From assembly GCA_949283935.1 (NCBI GenBank), contig CASDUJ010000006.1:1-64000 (forward strand): a DNA stretch of 64,000 nt, written 5' to 3'. The translations under genes were made by a program, and so were the position numbers. The DNA comes from an uncultured bacterium. Its GTDB lineage: Bacteria > Cyanobacteriota > Vampirovibrionia > Gastranaerophilales > JAILCC01. The notes under the pieces were generated by a model. That model was not told where the DNA came from. It saw nothing but the letters and a program-made list of their open reading frames with translations, and made no database searches. The first letter of the stretch is position 1. The number at the start of each line of letters is the position of its first letter. This document shows, piece after piece, positions 25,536 through 34,105 of this stretch.

Positions 25536-26735
25536 TCAATGTCTTTTATTATTTAATATTTTGTTGATTATCTTTTTTTCTTTATCTAAATCATGATCAA
25601 TTCTATTTTTTATAACAGCAATTTTTTCTTGATCATAATGTACCCATTCTTTGTGTATTTTACTGTCTTTGTATGAAAAACCATAACAATTTTCCATAGA
25701 AAAATTTGAAATATATGTACTTAAATAATATATCATATGAAAACCTCCCGAAGGAGTACCAAGTTTGTATTTCTGATACATTTCTTTTCTCTTTTGAGGA
25801 GAATACAAAAGAATTTTTTTATCATTTTCTATTAATTCTGACAAAAATTTTATAGTTCTTTCATCCGCTAATTCTCCGTACCAATTAACAAATGGACAAA
25901 CAAAATCTATTTCTTTATTCTTTAATATCTCTTGAATATCAAAAAGACAAGTAGCCCATACATTTACTTTACTTCCATAATCCGCTTGATAATCAATAGA
26001 TGTGGAAAATTTATTCATTCTTATTACAATATCATAATTGTTTATTAAATTTCCTAACTTTTTACCTGCTTCTTGAGGACCATTCCCTACCAAAGCAATT
26101 GTTTTATTTTTTATATATCTCCCAAAATCATTGTTTTTTTCAACTAATAAAATGTGCTCCCATATTTTTGCACTTGTTTGAATTATTTCACTTTCAATTC
26201 CGTTCTTTTGAGCAAACCATGCTACAGGTAACAAATTAGCTATCAAGTTGTCACTATGTCTTTTATTATAATCTTTTAGTAATTCTGTAGCTTTTTCGTA
26301 TTTTTTCTCAAATATTAATAAAGATATATAATGCAAATATGTTACACAATGAATTTTTTCTTGCCAATTTTTTTCTTTTTCTATTAATTTAAATATTATA
26401 TTTAGTTTGTTTATTGGATCTCCATGCATTAATAAAAAATAAACAACCCCTTCGTACGAATACCATTTGTTGTCAAAATTTTTATTAATAAGTTTACGCC
26501 AGCATTTATATATGTGTTCTAAACTATAACCTGCTTCAATCCATCTTAAATAATCTAAAGTGTAATTGTATATTTCAGGTAAATTTTCTCCTTTGTTATA
26601 TGAATTTCTATCCAATTTAAAATGTTTATCATGAATAGTATTTATAATTTTATCAATATCTTTAATTGTACAAAAATTAAATTTATCCTTAAAAAAATCA
26701 TTGTTAACTTTAATTTTTAATCCTAGAAATTTCAT
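25536..26735 (-). CDS. GT29 sialyltransferase-like glycosyltransferase
   Basis: A 399-residue protein. The C-terminal half carries sialyltransferase family 29 motifs: motif L as KTIALVGNGPQEAGKKLG then NNYDIVIRMN (residues 211-241), YGSKVNVW (253-260), motif S as GTPSGGFHMIYYL (326-338), and a final HYDQE (366-370) like motif VS. GT29 enzymes use CMP-sialic acid and are best known in eukaryotes; bacterial members occur in glycan loci. The N-terminal half (about 1-200) is helical and unassigned, and begins FLGLKIKVNN, a remnant of the tag seen in neighbours. Two cytidylyltransferase-like genes lie downstream in the same operon, consistent with a CMP-sugar donor. Confidence 0.75.
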   Translation of the reverse strand: MKFLGLKIKVNNDFFKDKFNFCTIKDIDKIINTIHDKHFKLDRNSYNKGENLPEIYNYTLDYLRWIEAGYSLEHIYKCWRKLINKNFDNKWYSYEGVVYFLLMHGDPINKLNIIFKLIEKEKNWQEKIHCVTYLHYISLLIFEKKYEKATELLKDYNKRHSDNLIANLLPVAWFAQKNGIESEIIQTSAKIWEHILLVEKNNDFGRYIKNKTIALVGNGPQEAGKKLGNLINNYDIVIRMNKFSTSIDYQADYGSKVNVWATCLFDIQEILKNKEIDFVCPFVNWYGELADERTIKFLSELIENDKKILLYSPQKRKEMYQKYKLGTPSGGFHMIYYLSTYISNFSMENCYGFSYKDSKIHKEWVHYDQEKIAVIKNRIDHDLDKEKKIINKILNNKRH

Positions 26736-26736
26736 T

Positions 26737-27996
26737 TTATCCCCTCTTTTGAAAACAAATAAAATGAGATTTACCTTTATAACTTTGTTTATCTGCTAAA
26801 TAAGCTTGATAATATTGAATTATATTTTCACTATAAAAATTTGATAATGATTGATTTAATTTATATTCTAAAATGTCTTTGTAATAAACAAAATCTAATT
26901 CTTCAGTCTCATAAGAAATTATTTCAATAGGAAAAATTTTACTTAAATACTCAAAAAATTCTTTGTTGATATCTAAACAATGATGTGGAGGTAATTCTAA
27001 TAATCCAGGAGTCTCTTTAACAAAAATACATTTGGGATTAGGTACTGCTATACATAATAAACCTTTTTCATTCAATAATCTTAGACTATTTTCAATAAAA
27101 TTCCTTATGTCAGCGGCATGTTCAAGAACCTGAAATGCACATATCATATCAAATTTTTCTTCCATATCTTTAATGTCAATAGAACAAACATTAAAAGATT
27201 TCTTTTGGCAAACAGCAAGGGCATCAGGGTTGAATTCAATCCCCATTACATTTGCTACAGCATTGTGAATTTTTTCTATGAAATATCCGTATCCACAACC
27301 TATATCTAAAACAGAATCTGGATTAAATTGCTTTATCAACTCAATGGACCTTTCATATTCCCATTTGTAACGAGTATATGGTTCTGCCAAAGATAAATAT
27401 ATGTGTTCGTATAATTCAGGCAAATCAGGAATTTTGTAGTTGTAATATTGCAAATGACAATTTTTACATTCCCTTTTTTCCAAACTTTTATTCTCATAAC
27501 ATTCATCATAAGGAATAATGTTAAATTCTTTTTCCCATCTTTCTTTCAATGAATTTATTGAAAACTCTTTAAGCAAAAAATATTCTTTGCTTCCACAAAA
27601 AGGACATTCTTTTATGTCTATGGGCATATTTAAACCAGCACTAATTTTTATAGCAGGTATTGTGGAAATAATTTCTTCTTGGGCAATTTCATCTTTTAGT
27701 TCGTTACTTTCGCCAAAACAATTATTTTCATTTAAATCTGTTGACTCTGTATTTATAGCATCTTCAGAAATTATTGTATTATCTGTATTAGATATTTCCT
27801 GATAATCAGCAGTGTCAACATTTTGTTCTGACAATTGCAAATTAGAAATATCAACAGGATTTACTTCTTCTTTGGTATGTAAATTGTTCATTTTAAATTT
27901 TATTTTTATCCCTAAAATAGTTAAAATTTTATGGTTTTCGTAATTCTTAACTGAAAATATTCTTTCTAATAAACTATATTGCATTTTATTTTCCAT
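26737..27996 (-). CDS. SAM-dependent methyltransferase with zinc ribbon and N-terminal tag
   Basis: A 419-residue protein. Residues about 10-35 carry the shared tag (LERIFSVKNYENHKILTILG then IKIKF). An acidic, low-complexity linker (about 40-115) follows. A treble-clef zinc site (CPFCGSKEY and CKNCHLQYY) precedes a class I Rossmann methyltransferase with motif I VLDIGCGYGYFIEKI, GIEFNPDAL, and motif IV FDMICAFQVLEH. This zinc-plus-methyltransferase form is common among sugar methyltransferases in surface-glycan loci. It lies 1 bp upstream of the GT29-like gene in the operon. The methyl acceptor is unknown. Confidence 0.85.
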   Translation of the reverse strand: MENKMQYSLLERIFSVKNYENHKILTILGIKIKFKMNNLHTKEEVNPVDISNLQLSEQNVDTADYQEISNTDNTIISEDAINTESTDLNENNCFGESNELKDEIAQEEIISTIPAIKISAGLNMPIDIKECPFCGSKEYFLLKEFSINSLKERWEKEFNIIPYDECYENKSLEKRECKNCHLQYYNYKIPDLPELYEHIYLSLAEPYTRYKWEYERSIELIKQFNPDSVLDIGCGYGYFIEKIHNAVANVMGIEFNPDALAVCQKKSFNVCSIDIKDMEEKFDMICAFQVLEHAADIRNFIENSLRLLNEKGLLCIAVPNPKCIFVKETPGLLELPPHHCLDINKEFFEYLSKIFPIEIISYETEELDFVYYKDILEYKLNQSLSNFYSENIIQYYQAYLADKQSYKGKSHFICFQKRG

Positions 27997-28025
27997 ATTA
28001 ATTTTACCTACCTATTAATAATTAC

Positions 28026-29339
28026 TTAGCTGCATACTGACTTTTGTCTAAATAATTCTTCTAATTGAGATTCAAATTGTTCTATTTTATAATTGTTTAG
28101 ATAAATTTCTCTGGATCTAAGACCTATCTCAGGTAATTGTTCTCTATTTTCTATAATCCAAATTAACTTTTCACAAAGTTTCGAAATGTTTTCCGTTTCA
28201 ACCACAAAACCATTGTAATTATCTGTAATTAAATCTTTTTGTCCAACATTTGTCGATACAAGACAAGGCTTAGCAAACATCATTCCTTCTGCTACTACTT
28301 TTGGCTCGGGATCATCTCTCGATATGCATACTACTACGTCTGTTTCTTTGTATATTTTATCTTTTTCTTCAAAAGAAACAAATCCATGCCAATTTATATT
28401 GTTATCTTTACTAACTTGTTTCTTTAATTCTTGGGCAAAAGGTTGACTATCATGTCCGACTATATTTAATTCTATTCTGTTTTTATATTCTATTGGTAAA
28501 GTTTTTATTGCTTTTACAATAATATCATATCCTTTACGCTCTTCTATTGTTCCGAACATCGATATGACTATTTTTTCGGTTTGGTTTATGTATTGCTGTT
28601 TATAACTATCTTCAAAACCATATTTAAGTATTTTTACATTTCTGCAAAATTTATCCAAATAAGATTTAGAATAATTACTAACTGTGTATAAACCTGAACA
28701 ATTTTTCAAAATATCCTTTAAAGATCTAATATTTTTTTGAGCCTTGAAAATTTTTATGTGCAAATCTTCTACACATTTCCCTTCATGAACCCACCAAATA
28801 ATTTCTTTATTAGTACCTTGTAACAAATCTATTGCAGCATATGTATCAATAGTATTACAAAATATAGTGCTAAATTTTAATGCTAAATCTAAAAACAAAG
28901 CTTGGTTTTCATGTATATCATTTAATACAAAAGTTGGTATATTTTCTTTTACAAAATTATTTCTTAAAGGACCATCTTTAAATGAAAGTATAGCTATATA
29001 ATATCCTAATTTTTTTAAGTAATTAATTACAGGGATTAGTATAAGAGGAGCTCCAGTTAACGAAAATTCATGAGAAACAAATAAAATACTTTTCTCTTGG
29101 GGAATTTCCTTTTCAATTCGTATTAATTGTAACATAGCTAGTGTAGAAGAATGATTTTGATTTGGAATATTAGAAAATAAATTTTCAATGTAATTTATTC
29201 TTGTCTCTAAATTACATAATTGCCCTATAAATTTTTTGTATTTGTTTACTAATTTTAATTTCATACCAAACAAAGTTAACACTTTATGGTGATTATCATT
29301 TTTTATTGAAAATATCTTTTTTAAAAATTTCATTTTCAA
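28026..29339 (-). CDS. GT4-family glycosyltransferase with N-terminal tag
   Basis: A 437-residue GT-B enzyme. The shared tag is at the N-terminus (FLKKIFSIKNDNHHKVLTLF then GMKLKL). Next comes the acceptor-side Rossmann domain (ILFVSHEFSLTGAPLILIPV), then the donor domain with VISMFGTIEERKGYDIIVKA, NWHGFV and the EX7E-type site DDPEPKVVAEGMMFAKPCL with TNVGQKDLI. These are typical of retaining GT4 transferases that use nucleotide sugars. It overlaps the upstream acyltransferase gene by 4 bp. GDP-heptose from the upstream genes is a possible donor, but this is inferred only from context. Confidence 0.88.
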   Translation of the reverse strand: MKMKFLKKIFSIKNDNHHKVLTLFGMKLKLVNKYKKFIGQLCNLETRINYIENLFSNIPNQNHSSTLAMLQLIRIEKEIPQEKSILFVSHEFSLTGAPLILIPVINYLKKLGYYIAILSFKDGPLRNNFVKENIPTFVLNDIHENQALFLDLALKFSTIFCNTIDTYAAIDLLQGTNKEIIWWVHEGKCVEDLHIKIFKAQKNIRSLKDILKNCSGLYTVSNYSKSYLDKFCRNVKILKYGFEDSYKQQYINQTEKIVISMFGTIEERKGYDIIVKAIKTLPIEYKNRIELNIVGHDSQPFAQELKKQVSKDNNINWHGFVSFEEKDKIYKETDVVVCISRDDPEPKVVAEGMMFAKPCLVSTNVGQKDLITDNYNGFVVETENISKLCEKLIWIIENREQLPEIGLRSREIYLNNYKIEQFESQLEELFRQKSVCS

Positions 29340-30151
29340 ACCTCATTGTATTTTTCTAAAGGATTATCTGTATGTTTATATGAATCATCTAATTCAAAAT
29401 GCCACATAACATTTCTTTTTGCAACTTTTGCAGGAGTTCCTGCAATAATTGAATTTTCTTCATTAAATTCTTTGTTAATAGTACTTCTTGCGGCAACAAT
29501 ACTATTAGAAGGGACCTTAGCTTTATTCAAAAACAATGTATCTTCACCAACCCATATGTTGTTGCCTAATTCTATTCCTTGTTCTTCGTTAACTTGTTTT
29601 TTGGTATTAATATCATAAATCATATGAAAAGAAATTCCATAAAATCTTACATTATAAGCAAATAAATTATTGTTTCCAATAACAACTTTTTTATTTTGAA
29701 CAGTTGTAGGTATTATAAACATAAATCCATTAAAATAATTGTTTGAACCAATTTCTAAATTATATTGTTCTTTTTTACCCAATACTACGTTTACTACAAC
29801 CAAAGCATCTTGAACAATAATATTATTTGTTCCAAAACTAAAATTCATATTACTATGAGCTTTAATTTTTAAACTCCCTCCACCTTTAAATTCATTAAGC
29901 TTAATTATATTGTTAGAACCAAATATTTCAAAAATTACATTACATTCCTTAATTGGTTCGTAAATTCTTTTTCCGTTAAAATATATTTCATTTTTTAAAA
30001 AAATTTTTGAAATATCTTCTTCTTTATTTGCAACAGATTCTACAATAAAAAGCTTTTTTTCCTTATGAAATTTTAGTTTTATTCCTAAAAAACAAACAAT
30101 TTTATGATTACCCTCATTTTTTACAGAGAATATTTTTTCTAAAAAATGCAT
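29336..30151 (-). CDS. Left-handed beta-helix acyltransferase with N-terminal tag
   Basis: A 271-residue protein. The shared tag (FLEKIFSVKNEGNHKIVCFLG then IKLKF) precedes a hexapeptide-repeat region (GSNNIIKLN, IEIGSNN-like turns, VVIGNNNLFAYNVRFYG). The end is typical of LbH acetyltransferases (IELGNNIWVGEDTLFLNKA, SIVAARSTINKEF, IIAGTPAKVAKRN). The catalytic His is probably the one in ISFHMIYD. Such enzymes O- or N-acetylate surface sugars with acetyl-CoA. It follows gmhA by 1 bp and overlaps the GT4 gene by 4 bp. Confidence 0.85.
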   Translation of the reverse strand: MHFLEKIFSVKNEGNHKIVCFLGIKLKFHKEKKLFIVESVANKEEDISKIFLKNEIYFNGKRIYEPIKECNVIFEIFGSNNIIKLNEFKGGGSLKIKAHSNMNFSFGTNNIIVQDALVVVNVVLGKKEQYNLEIGSNNYFNGFMFIIPTTVQNKKVVIGNNNLFAYNVRFYGISFHMIYDINTKKQVNEEQGIELGNNIWVGEDTLFLNKAKVPSNSIVAARSTINKEFNEENSIIAGTPAKVAKRNVMWHFELDDSYKHTDNPLEKYNEV

Positions 30152-30152
30152 T

Positions 30153-30713
30153 TTATTCTCCTTGATTCATAAAAATTTGCATAATCATGTGAGCAAGCAT
30201 CATATGAATATCTTCTGAAATTTGCATGTCATTAATATTAGCATTAACAGAATATTTGGCTATTTTTTTTAAAATACCACCATTATAACCAGTTAAACCA
30301 ACTGTTATTCCACCATTTTCGTTTGCATATTCTATTGCCTTAATTATGTTTTTAGAATTTCCGCTGCCTGAAATGCCTATTACTACATCATCTTTACTCA
30401 AAAAATTCTTCAATTGCTCAACAAAAACATCTTCATATCCTACATCATTTGCATATGCAAGCATTGTTGCAATATTATCGTTTAAGCATATCATCTTAAA
30501 TTTCTTATCTTTTTGATAACTAACTCCTTTATTAAAATCGCAACAAAAATGACTAGCCGTAGCAGCAGAACCGCCATTGCCCATAATATAAATTTGAGTC
30601 CCTTTGTTTTTGGATTCCGTTAAAATTTCAATAAATTTTTCAATTTCATTTCTGTCAAGATTATCTATACAAGTTTTTAGTTTGTTCAAATAATTATTTA
30701 TAGCTTCTTTCAT
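30153..30713 (-). CDS. gmhA: Sedoheptulose-7-phosphate isomerase
   Basis: GmhA converts D-sedoheptulose 7-phosphate to D-glycero-D-manno-heptose 7-phosphate, the first step of nucleotide-heptose synthesis. The 186-residue SIS-domain protein has MGNGGSAATASHFCCDFNKG, the phosphate-binding GISGSGNSKNII, and the C-terminal catalytic ISEDIHMMLAHMI (Glu/His pair). Its neighbours encode the next three activities, which confirms the assignment. Confidence 0.93.
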   Translation of the reverse strand: MKEAINNYLNKLKTCIDNLDRNEIEKFIEILTESKNKGTQIYIMGNGGSAATASHFCCDFNKGVSYQKDKKFKMICLNDNIATMLAYANDVGYEDVFVEQLKNFLSKDDVVIGISGSGNSKNIIKAIEYANENGGITVGLTGYNGGILKKIAKYSVNANINDMQISEDIHMMLAHMIMQIFMNQGE

Positions 30714-31718
30714 TTACACACAACTCCTATATAAATCAACTTTGTTGTAATGAATAACATTTGTACCTTTGTTATCAAATTTAAAATTAATTTCTTTTAA
30801 ATTTTTTAAAGCTCTTCTAACTCGGCTTTTGTGTTGTTCTTCTACATAAAACAACAAGAAACCTCCACCACCTGCACCTAAAAGTTTACCTCCCAATGCC
30901 CCATTTTCTCTTGCCAAATCATAATAGTAATCTATATCTGCATTGCTTATTCCATTAGCGAGTTCTTTTTTGTACATCCAACCAGTATGTAAAATTTCTC
31001 CCATAGCATTTGTATTACCTTTTAAAAGTTCTTCTTTCAAATCTTTTGATAATTGAACCATTTTGTGTAAATTATTAATTTTAGCCTTATCATCTGTAGT
31101 ATTTTTCTTTTGTTCGGCTAATATGCTGCCAGCAGCTCTGGTTTTTCCTGTATAAAACATCAAAAGATTTTTCTCCAAAACATGGTATGCATCTGATTGT
31201 AAATATAATTTTTCTACGTCAACTACTCCATCTTTGTAAAATTCTATAAAATTTAATCCGCCACAAGCACAAGCATATTGATCTTGCTTTCCTATGGGTT
31301 CTTTTAAATCTTCTATTTCTACTTTACAAGCTAATTCCGCTATTTCTTCTCTATTCATATATTTATCTGTATAAGCATTACAAAGATTAATTAGTCCTAC
31401 CGTAAAAGCTGACGAAGAAGCAAGTCCAGTCCCTGAGGGGATATCAGCACTTGAATTAAAATCAACTCCAATTATACCGTATTTTTTGAATACTTCCTTA
31501 ATTATTGGATGTTGAATTTCAGCTAAAGAATTAGCATGTTCCGTTTTGGAATATTTAAGTAAATACGAATTTTCTTCAAAATATGGATGCATGGAAAGAT
31601 AAATATACTTATTTATCGAAACACTTAACACGGAACCACCATATTTTTCATAATAATTTCTTAAATCACTTCCGCCTCCAGCAAAACTTATTCTAAAAGG
31701 TGTTCTAGTTATTATCAT
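30714..31718 (-). CDS. hddA: D-glycero-D-manno-heptose 7-phosphate kinase (HddA-type)
   Basis: A 334-residue GHMP kinase. It begins MIITRTPFRISFAGGGSDL, has the phosphate-binding loop IPSGTGLASSSAFTVGLIN around residues 92-110, and motif 3 LGGKLLGAGGGGFLLFYVE near the C-terminus. HddA phosphorylates the anomeric position to give the 1,7-bisphosphate of the GDP-heptose route. It starts directly before gmhA and overlaps the fused guanylyltransferase-phosphatase gene by 4 bp. Confidence 0.92.
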   Translation of the reverse strand: MIITRTPFRISFAGGGSDLRNYYEKYGGSVLSVSINKYIYLSMHPYFEENSYLLKYSKTEHANSLAEIQHPIIKEVFKKYGIIGVDFNSSADIPSGTGLASSSAFTVGLINLCNAYTDKYMNREEIAELACKVEIEDLKEPIGKQDQYACACGGLNFIEFYKDGVVDVEKLYLQSDAYHVLEKNLLMFYTGKTRAAGSILAEQKKNTTDDKAKINNLHKMVQLSKDLKEELLKGNTNAMGEILHTGWMYKKELANGISNADIDYYYDLARENGALGGKLLGAGGGGFLLFYVEEQHKSRVRRALKNLKEINFKFDNKGTNVIHYNKVDLYRSCV

Positions 31719-32995
31719 TTTTTTGCTCCATTCTTCAGTATTATGTTCGTTGCTTTTAACAAATTTTCTGCATTAAAATCTGCATTATCAGAAATTTCTT
31801 TTGAAATATAAATTGTCTTGCAACCCACATTTTTCCCCGCCAAAAGGTCTCTCTCACTATCTCCTATTATCCAAGAATTCGCTAAATCTATATTTAAATC
31901 TTCAGCAGCTTGCAAAAGCATTCCTGATTTAGGTTTTCTACAGTTACAATCCATTTTTAATTCAGGGATTTCTCCATCAAAACCTTTTTCCGGATGATGT
32001 GGACAATAGTAAATACCATTGAGAAATGCTCCTTCTTTTCCAAGTAATGTTTCCATTTTTTTATGAGTCATTTCCACTTCGTCAAAAGAAACAAAACCTT
32101 TTGCAATCATTGGTTGATTAGTAACAACTACAGAAAGATAGTCACTATTGTTTATAAGTTTTATTGCAGCTGAAACATCTTCTAAAAGTTCAAAGTCTTT
32201 TGCTAAAGGATTAGAATCCATATTTTTATTTATAACACCATCTCTATCTAAAAAGACACAAGGTCTTTTATTTTGCTTGTTTAATCTAGCAACTTTACCT
32301 GAAATAAAATCATTTTTTACTTTTTCAAATCTATCTGCAGTACCCATATCTTTTATATATTCCGGTGTTTTGTAAGCATACAGTAATTTTGAACTGTCAA
32401 CAATTTTTTTCAATATATGTTTGCCAAAATCTTGAGAAATGTCTGCCTCAATAAAATCAAATATCTCTGGTGAAAAAATATAAACAGCAGCATTAACTAA
32501 ATTTTGATAATATTCATTTTCATTATGAGGTTTTGGAATAACTTTAATAACTTTGTTATCTGCATCAACTTCTAACAAATCACTATCATAAGGATGATCG
32601 TTAGGATGAACTAAAGTTGTACCAATAGATTCATGTTTTGCATCAAATTCTATAAAACTTTTTAAGTCGAAATCCATAACAACGTCGCCATAAAAAACCA
32701 TAAATCTATCTTGTAAAATACCTTCCAAAAGTTTAAGACTTCCTGCAGTTCCCAAAGGATAAGGTTCAACAATATGATGAATTTTTACCCCAAATTTTTC
32801 TCCATTACCAAAATAATTTTCTATTACATGAGCTAAATGTCCCGAAAGAATAAAAATTTCTTTTATTCCGTATCGTTTTGCCAAATCTATTTGATGTTCC
32901 AAAAGAGGCTTTCCTGCAATTTCAACCATTGGTTTTGGAATATCTTTTAACCCAAGCCGAGTACCTTTGCCTCCTGCAATAATTACAAGTTGCAT
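31715..32995 (-). CDS. Fused heptose-1-phosphate guanylyltransferase (HddC) and heptose bisphosphate phosphatase (GmhB)
   Basis: A 426-residue two-domain protein. Residues 1 to about 235 are a sugar-nucleotidyltransferase (IIAGGKGTRLGLKDIPKPMV, VFYGDVVMDFD, KPEYIKDMGTADRFEKV-type end) matching HddC. Residues from about 245 are a HAD phosphatase like GmhB (VFLDRDGVINKN with both nucleophilic Asp, VVVTNQPMIAKGF, a zinc site in YYCPHHPEKGF and DCNCRKP, and WIIGDSERDL). GmhB removes the 7-phosphate and HddC then transfers GMP, so one polypeptide does steps three and four of GDP-D-glycero-D-manno-heptose synthesis. It overlaps the epimerase gene by 13 bp. Confidence 0.92.
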   Translation of the reverse strand: MQLVIIAGGKGTRLGLKDIPKPMVEIAGKPLLEHQIDLAKRYGIKEIFILSGHLAHVIENYFGNGEKFGVKIHHIVEPYPLGTAGSLKLLEGILQDRFMVFYGDVVMDFDLKSFIEFDAKHESIGTTLVHPNDHPYDSDLLEVDADNKVIKVIPKPHNENEYYQNLVNAAVYIFSPEIFDFIEADISQDFGKHILKKIVDSSKLLYAYKTPEYIKDMGTADRFEKVKNDFISGKVARLNKQNKRPCVFLDRDGVINKNMDSNPLAKDFELLEDVSAAIKLINNSDYLSVVVTNQPMIAKGFVSFDEVEMTHKKMETLLGKEGAFLNGIYYCPHHPEKGFDGEIPELKMDCNCRKPKSGMLLQAAEDLNIDLANSWIIGDSERDLLAGKNVGCKTIYISKEISDNADFNAENLLKATNIILKNGAKK

Positions 32996-33942
32996 AAATC
33001 TTTCTCCAAAATATAGCGAATAGATTTTCTCACTGCATCGTTAGAAGAAACTTTTGCGCTCCAACCTAATTGATGTATTTTTTCAAGACTATAACTAAAT
33101 TTAGGAACATCACCAATCCAACCTCTTTCGCCTCCAGTATACTTTATTTTTGCATTTAAGCCCATTTCTTCTATTACCATTTGAGCAATTTCTTTAACCT
33201 TTGTACGAGATTCTACTCCGAGATTAAAATAATTAATTTTTTCATTAGTAGTTTTCCAAACCAGTAAAATTGCCTCAACCAAATCTTTTACGTATAAATA
33301 TGGTTTTATTTGCTCGCCATTTCCCAAAACTTCTAATTCATTAGGATTTTTTCTTAATTTATTAATAAAATCAAAAACTGCTCCATGAGTTGCCCTTTCA
33401 CCAACTACATTAGGAAATCGAGTAATCCAAGCTTGAAATCCATAATTTTCGCAAAAACTTGAAATATAAGCTTCTGAAGCAAGTTTAGATGCTCCATAAT
33501 GTGATATAGGAAACAGAGGACCATAATTTTCATCTACAGAAACATTTGTTTCGCCATATATAGCAGACGTAGAAGCAAATACAATATTTTTAACCTTGTA
33601 TTTTTTCATGGCCAAAAGCACGTTGTATGTGGTAGATAAAGTATTATCGAAATCAACATTAGGATTAGCATGACTTTTTGCTATATCAGAATTTGCCGCC
33701 ATGTGAAAAATCACATCAAAATCTACTTGTTCAAAAACAGCAAATAATTCCTCTTTATTTAAAATATCCCCTTTTATAAATTTGCATCTGTTTTCATTTT
33801 TTAAAGCACATTCTAAATTTTCCATTCTTCCTAAAGAAAGATTATCAAAAATTACAATATTATTTCCTTCTTCTAAAAGTTTATCAGCTAAATGACTGCC
33901 AATAAATCCAGCTCCACCAGTAATAAGTATATTTTTAGCCAT
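32983..33942 (-). CDS. NAD-dependent sugar epimerase/dehydratase
   Basis: A 319-residue extended SDR. The NAD site is LITGGAGFIGSHLADKL, followed by DNLSLGRMENL, the catalytic Ser/Thr in VFASTSAIYGE, and YGASKLASE with the Tyr-x3-Lys pair. It is of the GalE/UDP-glucuronate epimerase-like group; the exact substrate cannot be told from sequence. As first gene of an operon that makes GDP-heptose, it may act on that nucleotide sugar, or it may be a UDP-sugar 4-epimerase. Confidence 0.85.
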   Translation of the reverse strand: MAKNILITGGAGFIGSHLADKLLEEGNNIVIFDNLSLGRMENLECALKNENRCKFIKGDILNKEELFAVFEQVDFDVIFHMAANSDIAKSHANPNVDFDNTLSTTYNVLLAMKKYKVKNIVFASTSAIYGETNVSVDENYGPLFPISHYGASKLASEAYISSFCENYGFQAWITRFPNVVGERATHGAVFDFINKLRKNPNELEVLGNGEQIKPYLYVKDLVEAILLVWKTTNEKINYFNLGVESRTKVKEIAQMVIEEMGLNAKIKYTGGERGWIGDVPKFSYSLEKIHQLGWSAKVSSNDAVRKSIRYILEKDLCNL

Positions 33943-33976
33943 TGTGCCCTCTCAAATTTTCATTTTTATGAAAAAG

Positions 33977-34005
33977 ATACTACCACAAAGATAATTTAGA
34001 GTAAA
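33977..34005 (-). promoter_or_regulatory. Candidate promoter of the minus-strand glycan operon
   Basis: TTTACT (34005-34000), a 17-bp spacer and TAGTAT (33982-33977) lie about 35 bp upstream of the epimerase start. Each hexamer matches the sigma-70 consensus at four of six places. Confidence 0.4.
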
Positions 34006-34029
34006 ATTGAATTTAAAATACTTTCTTTG

Positions 34030-34038
34030 TGATAAAAT
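34030..34038 (+). promoter_or_regulatory. Candidate extended -10 promoter of the rhamnose operon
   Basis: TGATAAAAT is an extended -10 element, 68 bp upstream of the RgpF-domain gene; a TTGAAT lies 20 bp further upstream. It faces away from the minus-strand promoter, so 33943-34105 is a divergent control region for the two halves of the glycan locus. Confidence 0.4.
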
Positions 34039-34105
34039 TTTTGTATTGTTAAATGAGTAGAATAAATAGAAAAAACTTTAAATTTCCAAGGATATATAAA
34101 ATAAT

